Of a DNA stretch of 48,449 nucleotides, positions 22,863 through 31,487 are shown piece after piece. A program made the position numbers and the translations under genes. This DNA is from a virus, in IMG/VR virus record IMGVR_UViG_3300020000_000001, positions 1 through 48,449 of that record. One strand, given 5' to 3'. Each line of letters opens with the position of its first letter. Positions within the stretch are counted from its first letter, which is position 1. Under the pieces are notes generated by a model. It did not search any database and had not been told where the DNA came from. It worked only from the letters and a program-made list of their open reading frames with translations.

Positions 22863-24451
22863 TAATAATCACCCAACTGCTCAACATTGAGCTTATACCC
22901 ATCAATTCTCCACTGAACACCACTTCCAGCGAATTCTATCGCCATCGCCCGACCGCTCATCGGCTCCGGATCACAATACGGCGCGACCGTCGGATCATGT
23001 ATGTCCGCCTGCCCCCAAGTCACCGGACCATCAACCGTTGTTTGCATTCCAAAGCGGGCGCTGACTGGTCCGCCTTGAATCTTTGGCCAAACTCTGTTCC
23101 AAAGTGTCTCCCTCTGGAAATCCACAATGGGGTCTCCATCCCGAGTTTTACCCGTAATAGAGGTAGCAATTCGTTGCAGGGTGGTATTGATGGCGGCGCC
23201 GTCCCTTGTCGTTCCTGAGTCCATATTGTAAATCTTGGTATTGGCAGGGGACGCGAGAAGTAGCCTCCTTCGCTGAAGATCGGACCAAGGTCCCGTATCG
23301 TCATCCCAAAGCTCCTCATTCGCCTCCCAATCCTCATCACTCGGGCTCTCAATCCCACCCACCGCCGCATGACGGAAGGTGATGCCATCGGCCTCCGTAA
23401 TCGGCCACACATTTCCATGCGAATAGTTCATTATCATAGCCCGATCGGGCACACTAGACCCCGGACCAGGATAGCAAAACCAAATCTCCTTAGTAACGGG
23501 GTTATCGAATAGGAAGCTCTGATCAAAGTTCGCCGTATCGATCTGACTGAACAGTGTCTTCCTCTGTCTCTTATCGAGAATGGAGTTGACTGTATTTCCA
23601 TTGTGCCAGATGATATCGTCTTGGGTGACGACGACCTGTTTCGTCCCATCCCCCGTATTACAGACACATCTCGCAGCTAGGATACCGGAGGTGGTCAACC
23701 AAGCAGACTCTCCGAAGTCGAAAATAAACCTTCCACCGATAAATCGAGCCTTCCATGTCGAACTTTCCTTATAAATAAACATCTGCGAGCCGAAAGGCAG
23801 GGCATCCTGCAAGACGCCACTCGCTACGTCGGGAAAATCTCTCCTCCCCGCATCCTTCGTCGTGTCAGTATAGTCCCACGAATTCGGCAAGCTCCCCGGA
23901 TCGGCCGGATGACTCCACTGACACGTGTGAGGCATCGTGACGCCGTTGTCGATCAGACTAAAAGCCATCAAATACGGGCCGAAAGACCGAAGAATCTTCG
24001 TCCTAAGTAGTGCAGGCCAATTGGTAAGGTTTGCGAGCTTAGTCCCAACGCTTTGAGTACCCCAAAACTGAGGAATATCGGAACCATCGTTAAGCAGAGG
24101 CACGCCGCCAAGGAAAGTCCCATTCCAATTGGGAGTATCCGCTGCCGTATAATTAACATCAACCCCCGCGCTCTGCCTCGTGATATTGGTATGATTCGCG
24201 CCGTCATAGACATATGCCTTCGTTAGGCTCGTATAGATCCAAAAGTTCGCCGCAACCCCCGAAACCGGAAGAAGGAAGTGCGGGGCGACCGTCGGCGTGC
24301 CAAAGACCTGGGCCCAGCCAAGGAGGCTTTCGAGCCCATTGTCTCTCGCCCGCATATTCATAGCCTGAGTCCAGGCTTCAGGCGGAAGCTGATACGGCGG
24401 GATATCCGCTACCGCACCGAACGATGCGATTTTGTCGATCTCAACTTCCAT
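22862..24451 (-). CDS. Tail nozzle/stabilisation-like protein
   Basis: A 529-residue protein. I take the ATG at 24451, preceded by AAGGGG, rather than the upstream frame start at 24505. The beginning (FGAVADIPPYQLPPEAWTQAMNMRARDNGLESLLGWAQVFG) is the hallmark of short-tail proteins of the T7 gp12 or P22 gp10 group, which form the lower tube of podovirus tails. The rest is beta-rich with many aromatic residues (WTTDTKDAGRRDF-like stretches around mid-protein). It lies between the lysis cassette and the fibre gene. Confidence 0.7.
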   Translation of the reverse strand: MEVEIDKIASFGAVADIPPYQLPPEAWTQAMNMRARDNGLESLLGWAQVFGTPTVAPHFLLPVSGVAANFWIYTSLTKAYVYDGANHTNITRQSAGVDVNYTAADTPNWNGTFLGGVPLLNDGSDIPQFWGTQSVGTKLANLTNWPALLRTKILRSFGPYLMAFSLIDNGVTMPHTCQWSHPADPGSLPNSWDYTDTTKDAGRRDFPDVASGVLQDALPFGSQMFIYKESSTWKARFIGGRFIFDFGESAWLTTSGILAARCVCNTGDGTKQVVVTQDDIIWHNGNTVNSILDKRQRKTLFSQIDTANFDQSFLFDNPVTKEIWFCYPGPGSSVPDRAMIMNYSHGNVWPITEADGITFRHAAVGGIESPSDEDWEANEELWDDDTGPWSDLQRRRLLLASPANTKIYNMDSGTTRDGAAINTTLQRIATSITGKTRDGDPIVDFQRETLWNRVWPKIQGGPVSARFGMQTTVDGPVTWGQADIHDPTVAPYCDPEPMSGRAMAIEFAGSGVQWRIDGYKLNVEQLGDY

Positions 24452-24770
24452 CGTGTTTAAACCCCTTATCAGCAATCTGATTGACCCGACTGATCGTGCT
24501 CTCAACCATCCGAGCCATTCGTTCTTGCGCCTCCGTCTGGCTCTTCACAAAAGCGTCCAGACGCTTCCCCTGCGACAGAACTCTCTCATCCATCGCATTC
24601 ATCCGTTCCTCGTGGCGGCCCTGTGTAACTAACACAGCGACCATTTGCTTCATCTCCGCCTCAACTCCTGCCATCCGCTTCCCCAGGCTATTCACGGCGT
24701 ATGATATTCCCCCAGCCGCAAATACTATAGCCGCGAGGTTAATTAGAACCCCCATTGCGTCCCATTGCAT
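24441..24770 (-). CDS. Membrane-anchored coiled-coil protein, lysis-associated candidate
   Basis: A 109-residue protein with an N-terminal transmembrane segment (VLINLAAIVFAAGGISYAV) followed by a long charged coiled coil (KRMAGVEAEMKQMVAVLVTQGRHEERMNAMDERVLSQGKRLDAF). This topology fits an inner-membrane spanin or a hemolysin XhlA-like accessory. It lies directly after the o-spanin candidate on the minus strand and overlaps the nozzle gene by 11 bases. A structural role cannot be excluded. Confidence 0.6.
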   Translation of the reverse strand: MQWDAMGVLINLAAIVFAAGGISYAVNSLGKRMAGVEAEMKQMVAVLVTQGRHEERMNAMDERVLSQGKRLDAFVKSQTEAQERMARMVESTISRVNQIADKGFKHDGS

Positions 24771-24777
24771 CGTTGCC

Positions 24778-25074
24778 TCACTTGCAGAGCTTAAGTTTTA
24801 GCTCCTCATTTCCTGGACAGTTACAGAGATACGTCTTCTCATTCGCCGCGAGGCGATTTTTAATCTCTGTCGTCGTCGCAATCGAACCTACCCCACGTTG
24901 CCCCGCGAGCGGCTGATACGCCGAACAGAAACTGTCACTTGGGCTCAAGCTGGCGCAGGAAGTCGTCAGCAGAACCAGGATTACTAGTGAATTCTTGAAG
25001 AGCCTTCTTGCCAAACTCCGTCCTGGCCAAGATAATTGCGCTCTCACGTGCGATCTCCTCGTCTCTTCCTGCAT
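24778..25074 (-). CDS. Outer-membrane spanin (o-spanin/Rz1-like) lipoprotein
   Basis: Up to 99 residues from the ATG at 25074. A lipoprotein signal is clear: RRLFKNSLVILVLLTTSC, with lipobox LTTSC and the lipid-carrying cysteine at 40. A TTG at 25014 would give a more usual 20-residue signal. The mature part has FCSAYQPL ... TTTEIKNRLAANEKTYLCNC, the conserved pattern of many o-spanins. It overlaps the gene at 24935-25159 in another frame, as Rz1 does with Rz. It would link to an inner-membrane partner to disrupt the outer membrane at lysis. Confidence 0.75.
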   Translation of the reverse strand: MQEETRRSHVRAQLSWPGRSLARRLFKNSLVILVLLTTSCASLSPSDSFCSAYQPLAGQRGVGSIATTTEIKNRLAANEKTYLCNCPGNEELKLKLCK

Positions 25075-25159
25075 CGTGCGCCCGCTTATACTCAATGAAA
25101 TCAAAGATAGCGTTGACCATCTTGAGCAAAGCGAGCGCCAATTGGACCCAACCAGACAT
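24935..25159 (-). CDS. Small lysis-cassette protein overlapping the o-spanin, possible i-spanin
   Basis: A 74-residue protein with an amphipathic or membrane N-terminus (WVQLALALLKMVNAIFDFI) and a charged helical C-terminus (RAHDAGRDEEIARESAIILARTEFGKKALQEF). The o-spanin gene begins inside it in a different frame, the arrangement of Rz and Rz1. It is shorter than a usual i-spanin and the membrane segment is not strong, so this is a candidate only; the 24441-24770 protein is the competitor. Its ATG comes directly after the holin stop. Confidence 0.55.
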   Translation of the reverse strand: MSGWVQLALALLKMVNAIFDFIEYKRAHDAGRDEEIARESAIILARTEFGKKALQEFTSNPGSADDFLRQLEPK

Positions 25160-25519
25160 TTACATACCCAAGCTGCCGACACCACCGACAGGCGGCGGAG
25201 GCGTCTGGGCCGACACATTCGACGGTGTGGCCGCGGAGATCGCCGGCGTCTCAACCGAATTCGGGTTAAGATTGACGTTCTTCACGATATTCACACCATT
25301 CGAATCTTTCAGCGTGGCGACCTGGGAGATAATAGCCGACTTGCGGCTAGTAACGAACGTCCAGATTGCCGAGCCCAACACGACAGCCGGACCAGCGAAT
25401 TGTGAGATCGCAGTCGAGATGCCAGTCCACTGGTCAGATGTCATCCAGCCGAAGCCGCTGACAATCATCCCAGTGAACATGAGAAGCTGTTGCATAAGCT
25501 GTAGTTGTTGCGGAGTCAT
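25160..25519 (-). CDS. Holin-like membrane protein
   Basis: A 119-residue protein. Two hydrophobic segments, LLMFTGMIVSGFGWMTS and FAGPAVVLGSAIWTFVTS, are joined by DQWTGISTAISQ and followed by RKSAIISQVATLKDSNGVNIV. This matches a class of phage holins in which a short W-containing segment precedes the final helix. The C-terminal 40 residues are proline-rich and soluble. Its ATG overlaps the stop of the endolysin gene (TAATG), the usual partner. It would open the inner membrane to let the lysozyme out. Confidence 0.75.
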   Translation of the reverse strand: MTPQQLQLMQQLLMFTGMIVSGFGWMTSDQWTGISTAISQFAGPAVVLGSAIWTFVTSRKSAIISQVATLKDSNGVNIVKNVNLNPNSVETPAISAATPSNVSAQTPPPPVGGVGSLGM

Positions 25520-26217
25520 TATCCTACCTCTCTTTTTACTACGACTTCAACTCCCGGCGGAGCCTTAATGGTGATCTCCACCACACCCTCCCCAACCGGC
25601 TCCTTCACATCACCCCAACTCTTGACGAGCTCATTCTTATCAAGGGCTGAGTTGGTGTCGACGTTCCCCGTGACACCGGGGCACCCTGAAGGCTCTGGAC
25701 CCATATTCCCATCACTATACTGCCAGAGCCAATAATTCTTCCAAATCTGTGTCGGCCATTTCGGCGTCGCCCCGTATTGGGCAATCCAGAGCCGATGCTG
25801 GGCGAGGAACGCGTCAGTCTTCACCCCAACCTGTTCCTTAATCACATTTCCGCTATACAAGACCGGCCGACGGCCACTGAGATCAGTGACGGTTTGTAGA
25901 AAGAGCTTAAGATCGTTGAGCGAAACGCCGGCGTCCTCGTGATCGGCGGCGAGAAGGTCCTCCGGCGCCACATCCGCCTTATCGACGAAATATTCCGCCT
26001 GCTTCCTCATATCCCCAGGACGGAGAAAGTGATACGCTCCCCAAAGCAGGCCCGTATTCCGTGCCGCCTTCTTCGCGGCGACGTAATTCGGGTCGACATA
26101 ATTCGTCGACTCGGTCGCTTTATGGATGACACCCACGATACCGGCGAGCTTTACATCCACCCAACTGGCGACGGTATTATGATGCGAGAGATCGAGAACG
26201 AGACGATTCGGAGCCAT
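25519..26217 (-). CDS. Endolysin, GH25 lysozyme
   Basis: A 232-residue muramidase. VLDLSHHN (D9) opens the barrel, IHKATES and GAYHFLRP are family strands, and ADHEDAG supplies catalytic D92 and E94. WQYSDG near residue 170 completes the GH25 signature. It cuts the glycan backbone of peptidoglycan. There is no signal peptide, so export depends on the holin next door. The last 25 residues are a short beta tail (VVEITIKAPPGVEVVVK) without a recognised wall-binding domain. The gene sits inside the tail cluster, not at its end. Confidence 0.9.
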   Translation of the reverse strand: MAPNRLVLDLSHHNTVASWVDVKLAGIVGVIHKATESTNYVDPNYVAAKKAARNTGLLWGAYHFLRPGDMRKQAEYFVDKADVAPEDLLAADHEDAGVSLNDLKLFLQTVTDLSGRRPVLYSGNVIKEQVGVKTDAFLAQHRLWIAQYGATPKWPTQIWKNYWLWQYSDGNMGPEPSGCPGVTGNVDTNSALDKNELVKSWGDVKEPVGEGVVEITIKAPPGVEVVVKREVG

Positions 26218-26220
26218 GTT

Positions 26221-27417
26221 TTATCCTATCTTATACAGCCGGACATCGGCATACACTTCATTTTCGCCTGAAGATATCGCTTTACCGCCCTTAATTAACG
26301 GAGTCGATATAAGCTGATTGATTGTATAGTTTTGGAGTTCGATACTCTTCGTCCCCGCAATTGTGAAGCGATCGGAAATAGATGTCTGGATGCAGATGTC
26401 CATAAGCTGTATGTTGCCGCCACCATCGTCTTGCCCTTGCCATCTTCCACCAACTCCATGGACAAGTGTGGTCCCGTCAGTTGTGTTACGTAGACGTAAT
26501 TTGCTCATACAATGTTGGACGCCACCCTGGCTCGCACTTCCAGTGAATTGCGTTGTAGCGAAGACCTCAGCCCAATACGTCCCAGCCGCAAGTGAGATCA
26601 CATTCGCTGACGTAGTGACAGTAAGATCGTCTTGTTTTTCAGTCTGAAGAGTTCGTGTACTCCACGAGCCGCTAGTGAGCGCATCACCGTCTGTTCCACT
26701 ACCCTTCTCATCTCGAATATGATAGAGGCCTTTAATGAAACTTCCCGCTTCGAGGCTCAACTTCGCCGGCGTCACATTCGCATCAAGGAGGCCCGCTGTC
26801 GCTACCTGACCAAATTGAAGAACTGCCCCATTTCGTAACAATACAAGCCCATCGGAACCAGCCACAATATCGGCCGGATCACCGGACGAATTTGCTGATC
26901 GTCCGATAACAGACAAACCAGCACTATCCCGCAGAATAGCGTCAGTGACAGCGTTTGCAACCATATCTCCTGTTGTGATGAAGGGGCGAAGTCGGACCGC
27001 AACCCACGCCGTTCCAGTCCACTGGACCAATGCTCCCTCAAACTGACGAGTGAGGATCATGTCCGTAGCGCCGTTAATCGTCCCACTGAGAGTGACGGTG
27101 TTGGCGCTGGCGTCCGTCTTCATAACAGTCGTCGACCAGCCATCATCCCCCGCCGTAAGAGACGGAAGTGAGTGACTCTGACTACTGCCCACCGCATTCG
27201 CGACGACAAGAGCATTCATATCCGTCGCAGCAATAGCATCGCTAGTTGTCGTTGCACGGGAGCGAGCGAAACGAACCGCTCTATCCGCATTCGGGAACGT
27301 CCCACGCAAGACCGCCTTAATCAGTCGAAGGTGGTCATCGCCCTGCTTCTTCTTATCCGTTCCGGGCGGATTAGACTGATTGAGATCGGAGACGAATGAA
27401 CCTGCTTCGAGACTCAT
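26221..27417 (-). CDS. Tail fibre-like protein
   Basis: A 398-residue protein. The N-terminus (SLEAGSFVSDLNQSNPPGTDKKKQGDDHLRLIKAVLRGTFPNAD) is the common attachment start of phage fibres. The segment KLSLEAGSFIKGL (about residue 220) repeats its first words. The body is beta-rich (GTINGATDMILTRQ, ADIVAGSDGLVLLRNGAVL) and the C-terminal domain ends in ADVRLYKIG. It lies between the adaptor and endolysin genes with an ATGA overlap to the adaptor. It probably contacts the receptor or joins the second fibre to the tail. Confidence 0.7.
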   Translation of the reverse strand: MSLEAGSFVSDLNQSNPPGTDKKKQGDDHLRLIKAVLRGTFPNADRAVRFARSRATTTSDAIAATDMNALVVANAVGSSQSHSLPSLTAGDDGWSTTVMKTDASANTVTLSGTINGATDMILTRQFEGALVQWTGTAWVAVRLRPFITTGDMVANAVTDAILRDSAGLSVIGRSANSSGDPADIVAGSDGLVLLRNGAVLQFGQVATAGLLDANVTPAKLSLEAGSFIKGLYHIRDEKGSGTDGDALTSGSWSTRTLQTEKQDDLTVTTSANVISLAAGTYWAEVFATTQFTGSASQGGVQHCMSKLRLRNTTDGTTLVHGVGGRWQGQDDGGGNIQLMDICIQTSISDRFTIAGTKSIELQNYTINQLISTPLIKGGKAISSGENEVYADVRLYKIG

Positions 27418-28073
27418 AGGTTAGCCCCCATAACTAACGGACCGGCACTGTCTTCCAGTGCGAGAATGTCCGCAAACGTCGCCGCCCTGCCACGCTGACG
27501 AACACCATCGAATATCTGCGCTGCTCTATCATCCCGCATGTCTTGGGCCATACGGAAGCCGCATTCCCCAATCAACCACCACTTCGCGCTCTTATGCGCG
27601 AGCCATTCGTTCGCAGTGGCGAGAGCAAAATCCTCCGCATACTTATAGTAAGACCAAGTGAAGGTGGTTGTAGTCGTGGCGGGGATGATGAAATCGATGA
27701 CCTGATTGCGAATGACGTAGACTTTAAAGCCATTCGTCATCGTGAGATCACTGCCCTGATACGCTTTTACGGCGTCGGCATAGATCGCCTTCGGCGAGAG
27801 AAAGGTCGGCGTGCTCTCATTCGTCTTGACATAGTGGATATATTCGTCATCTGAGGGACGGGCAAAACGCGTCGGCAAGTTCACCGTATGGCCGGGTGCA
27901 GTGAGGATAAGAGACTGGCTCTCCTGGAGAAGGAACTTCGGCAGCGTCTTCCCCATTTCGAGATCATCTTGCGCCTCTTGAAAACACGCAGCAATCTGCG
28001 TTTCGAGCGTGTTTCCCTGCCTCCGGAAACCAAGCCCCCTATTCACCCTCTGAACCGCTTCTGAACCAAGCAT
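27414..28073 (-). CDS. Head-tail adaptor, T7 gp11/tail tubular A-like
   Basis: A 219-residue protein. The ATG at 28073 follows GGGGGAC and overlaps the upstream TAA. The pattern AVQRVNRGLGFRRQGNTLETQIAACFQEAQDDLEMGKTLPKFLLQ, then VNLPTRFARPSDDEYI, then a basic helical end, is that of the short-tail adaptor that binds under the portal (tail tubular protein A). It ties this phage to a podovirus tail. Known role of the family: ring between portal and nozzle. Confidence 0.75.
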   Translation of the reverse strand: MLGSEAVQRVNRGLGFRRQGNTLETQIAACFQEAQDDLEMGKTLPKFLLQESQSLILTAPGHTVNLPTRFARPSDDEYIHYVKTNESTPTFLSPKAIYADAVKAYQGSDLTMTNGFKVYVIRNQVIDFIIPATTTTTFTWSYYKYAEDFALATANEWLAHKSAKWWLIGECGFRMAQDMRDDRAAQIFDGVRQRGRAATFADILALEDSAGPLVMGANL

Positions 28074-29737
28074 TACCAAGTCCCCCACGTTCCCATCTGT
28101 CCCGGCGACACACCGATGACGGGCGGATTCCTCAACTCACCCAAGACGATCGGCGGAGGAGGCGGCGGAAACAAATTCGGATTAAGCGGTTGCGAAGCCC
28201 GCACACTCGCCGGATAGAAAGGCCTCTGCGGCAACGGCCAGTCGGTTTGGCGGAACGGAAGCTGATCCTGACCGATAAGATTGACATTGTAGGCCGATGC
28301 CCAACCTCTAGTCGGCTGCCACGGCTGGCCCGGAGCCGGCCAATGATACTGATTCAAAGGCATCTGGACGCTGACAGCGAGCGTCGAGAGTAGGAGATTC
28401 TGCGTCCAACCATTCTGCCACGAAACAGGCAGCGATCGGTCGCTTCTTACAACACCAGGAGGGAAGACATCCTGACCAACAAGATTAGGATTGAAGTAAG
28501 ATGTCCACGTCCTATCCGGCTGGCTGGCTCGTTGAGGAACTGGCCAATCATACTGCGCAAAAGGAACGGCCTCGACAGGCGTTAGGGTGGATTGCAGAAG
28601 GTTCTGCGTCCATCCACTTCGCCACGAAATCCCTTGCGGCTGCGAGACATATATACCATTAACCGGCGGGAGAAGGAGCTGGAGCGCGGACGAAATCCAC
28701 GTCCTATCCGGCTGCACAGTACGCTGCGGTAAGGGCCAATTCGTCTGATTAAACGGCGTCTGGTCCGCGGTGACGAGGGTGGAGAGGAGGAGATTTTGTG
28801 TCCAATCTCTCCGCCACGAAACTGGCTGAACCTCATCATAGATCGCCGGCTTCCGGCCAGGGGGAAATACATCCTTCCCAACAAGATTCGGGTTGTAAGC
28901 CCACGTCCACGTCGCGCCCGCAGGAAGCGGACTTCTCGGCGCCAGATCGAACACCGCACCCTTACGTCCGGGCGGCATCGCATCTTTGCCGATGAGATTC
29001 TGGTTATAAGACGATGTCCACGTTCGCGTCTGCGTGGGATACGGGCGAGTTGTATTCTTGTTCTCAGCACTCTGTGAGCCAGCGGGGGCTGTAGCCGCAC
29101 CTGCGGGTTTAAGAGCAACACCCGCAATCGTCCAATCTGTCGCACCAGTCCAGGTCCACGAATGCGTCGTGGTCCCGGCGGCGCCAGGCTCGTCACTTAT
29201 TCGATTATCATGTTCGCCATTCGAGACGATAAGATTGGCCGCCGCACGCTGCGTTTGGCCAGCTCCGATAGTAATCGAGGTCGCCGCATTGCCGATAATA
29301 ATGCCGCCGACAACAACATCGCCGACAGCTGAGGCAACAGAAATACTCGCAGAGGCAGAAGTTCCTGCCCCGGAATCCGCAGCGGCCACCACCCCTATCG
29401 GCGTCGTCTGATCGACGCCAGTATAAGACGATCCTGTCACCGTCACACCATCATTCGCCCCGCTAATCGAAGCGACGATATTGTGAGTGCCGGTTGCAGG
29501 ATTCTTCAATCCCCAGAACGTGCCACGAAGCCCGTGACCGACAGGATTGACGTTGTTCAACGACGTCATGGCGACGCCGTTATAAGTCACACCTGTAACA
29601 TTGCCAATTGCGCCCGAAGTAAGACCTACCTCGACGATGAGGTAGGTGTTAGCTCCAGTGACAGTGTGCGCCGAAGTGACCGAACTCGGTTGAGTGAGAT
29701 CGGTCTTGGTAGACGACGCATCAAACGCAATGGCCAT
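28073..29737 (-). CDS. Virion protein with Ig-like N-terminus and alternating W/N/P-rich repeats
   Basis: A 554-residue protein. Residues 1-220 are a beta-rich domain (YLIVEVGLTSGAIGNVTGVTYNGVAMTSL ... DWTIAGVALKP). Roughly 230-530 hold eight or more related repeats of about 30-40 residues in two alternating types: one with N-x-NL(I/V)G-(K/Q)D-x-x-PPG, the other with SW-x-x-GWTQNLL-x-STL ... (N/D)WP-x-PQR-x-x-QPDR. The end is a proline run (PPPPPP) and a Gly-rich tip. It lies just before the adaptor gene. Likely a virion surface or tail fibre-like protein; function unknown. Confidence 0.6.
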   Translation of the reverse strand: MAIAFDASSTKTDLTQPSSVTSAHTVTGANTYLIVEVGLTSGAIGNVTGVTYNGVAMTSLNNVNPVGHGLRGTFWGLKNPATGTHNIVASISGANDGVTVTGSSYTGVDQTTPIGVVAAADSGAGTSASASISVASAVGDVVVGGIIIGNAATSITIGAGQTQRAAANLIVSNGEHDNRISDEPGAAGTTTHSWTWTGATDWTIAGVALKPAGAATAPAGSQSAENKNTTRPYPTQTRTWTSSYNQNLIGKDAMPPGRKGAVFDLAPRSPLPAGATWTWAYNPNLVGKDVFPPGRKPAIYDEVQPVSWRRDWTQNLLLSTLVTADQTPFNQTNWPLPQRTVQPDRTWISSALQLLLPPVNGIYVSQPQGISWRSGWTQNLLQSTLTPVEAVPFAQYDWPVPQRASQPDRTWTSYFNPNLVGQDVFPPGVVRSDRSLPVSWQNGWTQNLLLSTLAVSVQMPLNQYHWPAPGQPWQPTRGWASAYNVNLIGQDQLPFRQTDWPLPQRPFYPASVRASQPLNPNLFPPPPPPIVLGELRNPPVIGVSPGQMGTWGTW

Positions 29738-29745
29738 TTAGACCC

Positions 29746-30267
29746 TTAGTATGGCTCGTAGAGAACGTGCGCGTTGCACAGTCCGCTCGATCCGCCCGAA
29801 GTCGACGAGTTGAACAGAACACTCTCACCCAACGCCGCCGTGTTTCCGAGAATGGACCACTGTTGCGTGGGGGAGGCATTCCACCGCTCAATTCCGCCGA
29901 AGAGATTCAAGCTGAACTGAAGCTTAGGATCGGTGGTCGCCGCGGATGCCTGTGGACCGTTGGTCGCCGCAGCAACGAATGTTACTGGCGGAGCGGCCAA
30001 AGCCGCTGTCGACGGATGCAACGGACCGTCACTGTTCGGCGACGCAAGGGCCGTCACTGCTCCAGCTTCCAACGTCGAGGCCCTAGCCAGCTGCATCGCG
30101 GCGACCGTAGATGCTGTCGCCATTCCGTTGACCGAGACCTCAAGCACATCGATCAACTGGGTCGACGAACCGCCCTTAATCGCTCCGTAAGTCGCGTTCG
30201 TCAGGTTCGCCGTATACGTCGCGGCGGTAAACGTCTGACCGAGCAGTGCAAGACTTCGTTTAGCCAT
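29746..30267 (-). CDS. Structural protein, head or neck region
   Basis: A 173-residue protein; AGGAG six bases before the ATG at 30267 chooses it over the upstream frame start. It is Ala/Thr/Ser/Asn-rich and beta-like (TFTAATYTANLTNATYGAI, QLIDVLEVSVNGMATAS) and ends in CNAHVLYEPY. This composition is common to phage head decoration or fibre-base proteins. The place between head and tail genes agrees. No family identified. Confidence 0.55.
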   Translation of the reverse strand: MAKRSLALLGQTFTAATYTANLTNATYGAIKGGSSTQLIDVLEVSVNGMATASTVAAMQLARASTLEAGAVTALASPNSDGPLHPSTAALAAPPVTFVAAATNGPQASAATTDPKLQFSLNLFGGIERWNASPTQQWSILGNTAALGESVLFNSSTSGGSSGLCNAHVLYEPY

Positions 30268-30643
30268 TGTTATCTCCTGGTTTGAGGATTGGACGGGAAG
30301 CGGTTCCGCCCACAATGACAAGCTTGCCGCTTCTCACTTCATCAGCGAGCTGCTGAAAAGACCGATGAACGTAGCCGGACTCGTGCGTCACGGCTGCACA
30401 GCCGTCGCAAAGGTATCTGTCACACTTGACGCAGTGATTACGCGGCCTCGTGCGCCACGGATTCTCGACCCAGACGCCGCCGCAATGACAACATCCGAGA
30501 GTTCGGAGCCGCGTGACCGAACCCTCCTTCACTGCGTCGGGATGGATGCCCATACTCTCCGCCTTCGCGGCAGGTATGCCGGGACTCGCTCGATGATTGA
30601 GCTCGAGCTCGCCAGAGTGCGCGTCTTTCGTAAAGAAAGCCAT
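30260..30643 (-). CDS. Zinc-finger protein in the head gene cluster
   Basis: A 127-residue protein with a dense Cys cluster: LGCCHCGG (51, 52, 54), then CVKC (71, 74), CDGC (79, 82) and H87. RTRPRNHCVKCDRYLCDGCA resembles a treble-clef or ribbon zinc finger seen in small phage proteins next to capsid genes. The N- and C-termini are polar. The start overlaps the upstream stop (ATGA). It may bind nucleic acid or stabilise a virion interface; the known family has no tested function that I can name. Confidence 0.65.
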   Translation of the reverse strand: MAFFTKDAHSGELELNHRASPGIPAAKAESMGIHPDAVKEGSVTRLRTLGCCHCGGVWVENPWRTRPRNHCVKCDRYLCDGCAAVTHESGYVHRSFQQLADEVRSGKLVIVGGTASRPILKPGDNNG

Positions 30644-31140
30644 CAGAAGCTGCTCCTAATCGCCTCGAGCTTCGCCTCAACATCGCTCAGCTGCTTCTCT
30701 CTCGCTACGATGTGTTCGTCGAGCTCTTCAATCTTCGCAACCCGCACGGCGACATCAGCGTCGAGGACTCTGAGCACCTCATCTACATGAGCCTGCTGTT
30801 CTTCGACGAGCTTCTTCGACGCATCGACGATTTCGCGGCTCTCCCTCTCCGTCCGGACCTTAGTATCAATGGCGGAGTCGGTTATCTTCCTCGCCCACTC
30901 GACCATCTCAGCAGCTCTCTGCACAACAGCATCGCTGTCGCGGATGAGCTGGAGCATATCATTCTGAAGGCCCTGAAGAGCAACACGCTCATCCGTGAGC
31001 ACCTTGCTCTTTTCCTCCGCATCGGCCGAGACCTGCTTGAGCTCCTCAACCTGCTTCTTATATTTCTCCGGATCAGCCAAGACGGTGATCAGGGCCTGAA
31101 GCTCACTCGCCCCAGTGCCGATCGTGTATGGACTAAGCAT
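30643..31140 (-). CDS. Coiled-coil protein
   Basis: A 165-residue protein with AAGGAG before the ATG. Residues 25-160 are almost continuous charged helix with heptads (DPEKYKKQVEELKQ, REIVDASKKLVEEQQAHVDEVLR, EHIVAREKQLSDVEAKLEAI). It could act as a structural rod or an assembly chaperone. Its place between capsid-associated and tail genes suggests a virion or assembly role. No enzymatic motif. Confidence 0.6.
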   Translation of the reverse strand: MLSPYTIGTGASELQALITVLADPEKYKKQVEELKQVSADAEEKSKVLTDERVALQGLQNDMLQLIRDSDAVVQRAAEMVEWARKITDSAIDTKVRTERESREIVDASKKLVEEQQAHVDEVLRVLDADVAVRVAKIEELDEHIVAREKQLSDVEAKLEAIRSSF

Positions 31141-31150
31141 TTGGGGCTCC

Positions 31151-31474
31151 TTATGTATCTGTCACAGCAGAGACCTTCATGGTCCCCGGAGCGAAGTCTT
31201 TGATGTTGACGCCGAAGTATTCCGTCTGGCCGGCAGTGAGCCTCTTCGACGCCCCAGCAACCGCCGTGGGTGCCAAGCCGAATAGAAGATTCCCAATCCC
31301 ATCCAGCTCAATCCGGACGAACTTGGTCTTCACGTTGAACGCGGCGCTGAGGCCTGGAGTAGCAGTGAAGCTAATCACCTGCTCAGCGATCGACGGCTCC
31401 TCACCGACAGCTTGTCGAAAGCCGCCGGTGACTTCGGTCATCTTCTCATATTCACTGATGAACATTCTTGCCAT
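31151..31474 (-). CDS. Small beta-rich head-associated protein
   Basis: A 107-residue protein. GGAGG stands before the ATG, directly behind inverted-repeat copy E. Beta-like strands (QVISFTATPGLSAAFNVKTKFVRIELDG) and a compact length suggest a decoration or cement protein. The neighbours at 31523 and 32045 are of similar size and character, giving three small beta proteins after the capsid gene. Exact role unknown. Confidence 0.6.
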   Translation of the reverse strand: MARMFISEYEKMTEVTGGFRQAVGEEPSIAEQVISFTATPGLSAAFNVKTKFVRIELDGIGNLLFGLAPTAVAGASKRLTAGQTEYFGVNIKDFAPGTMKVSAVTDT

Positions 31475-31487
31475 TTCGACCTCCGTG

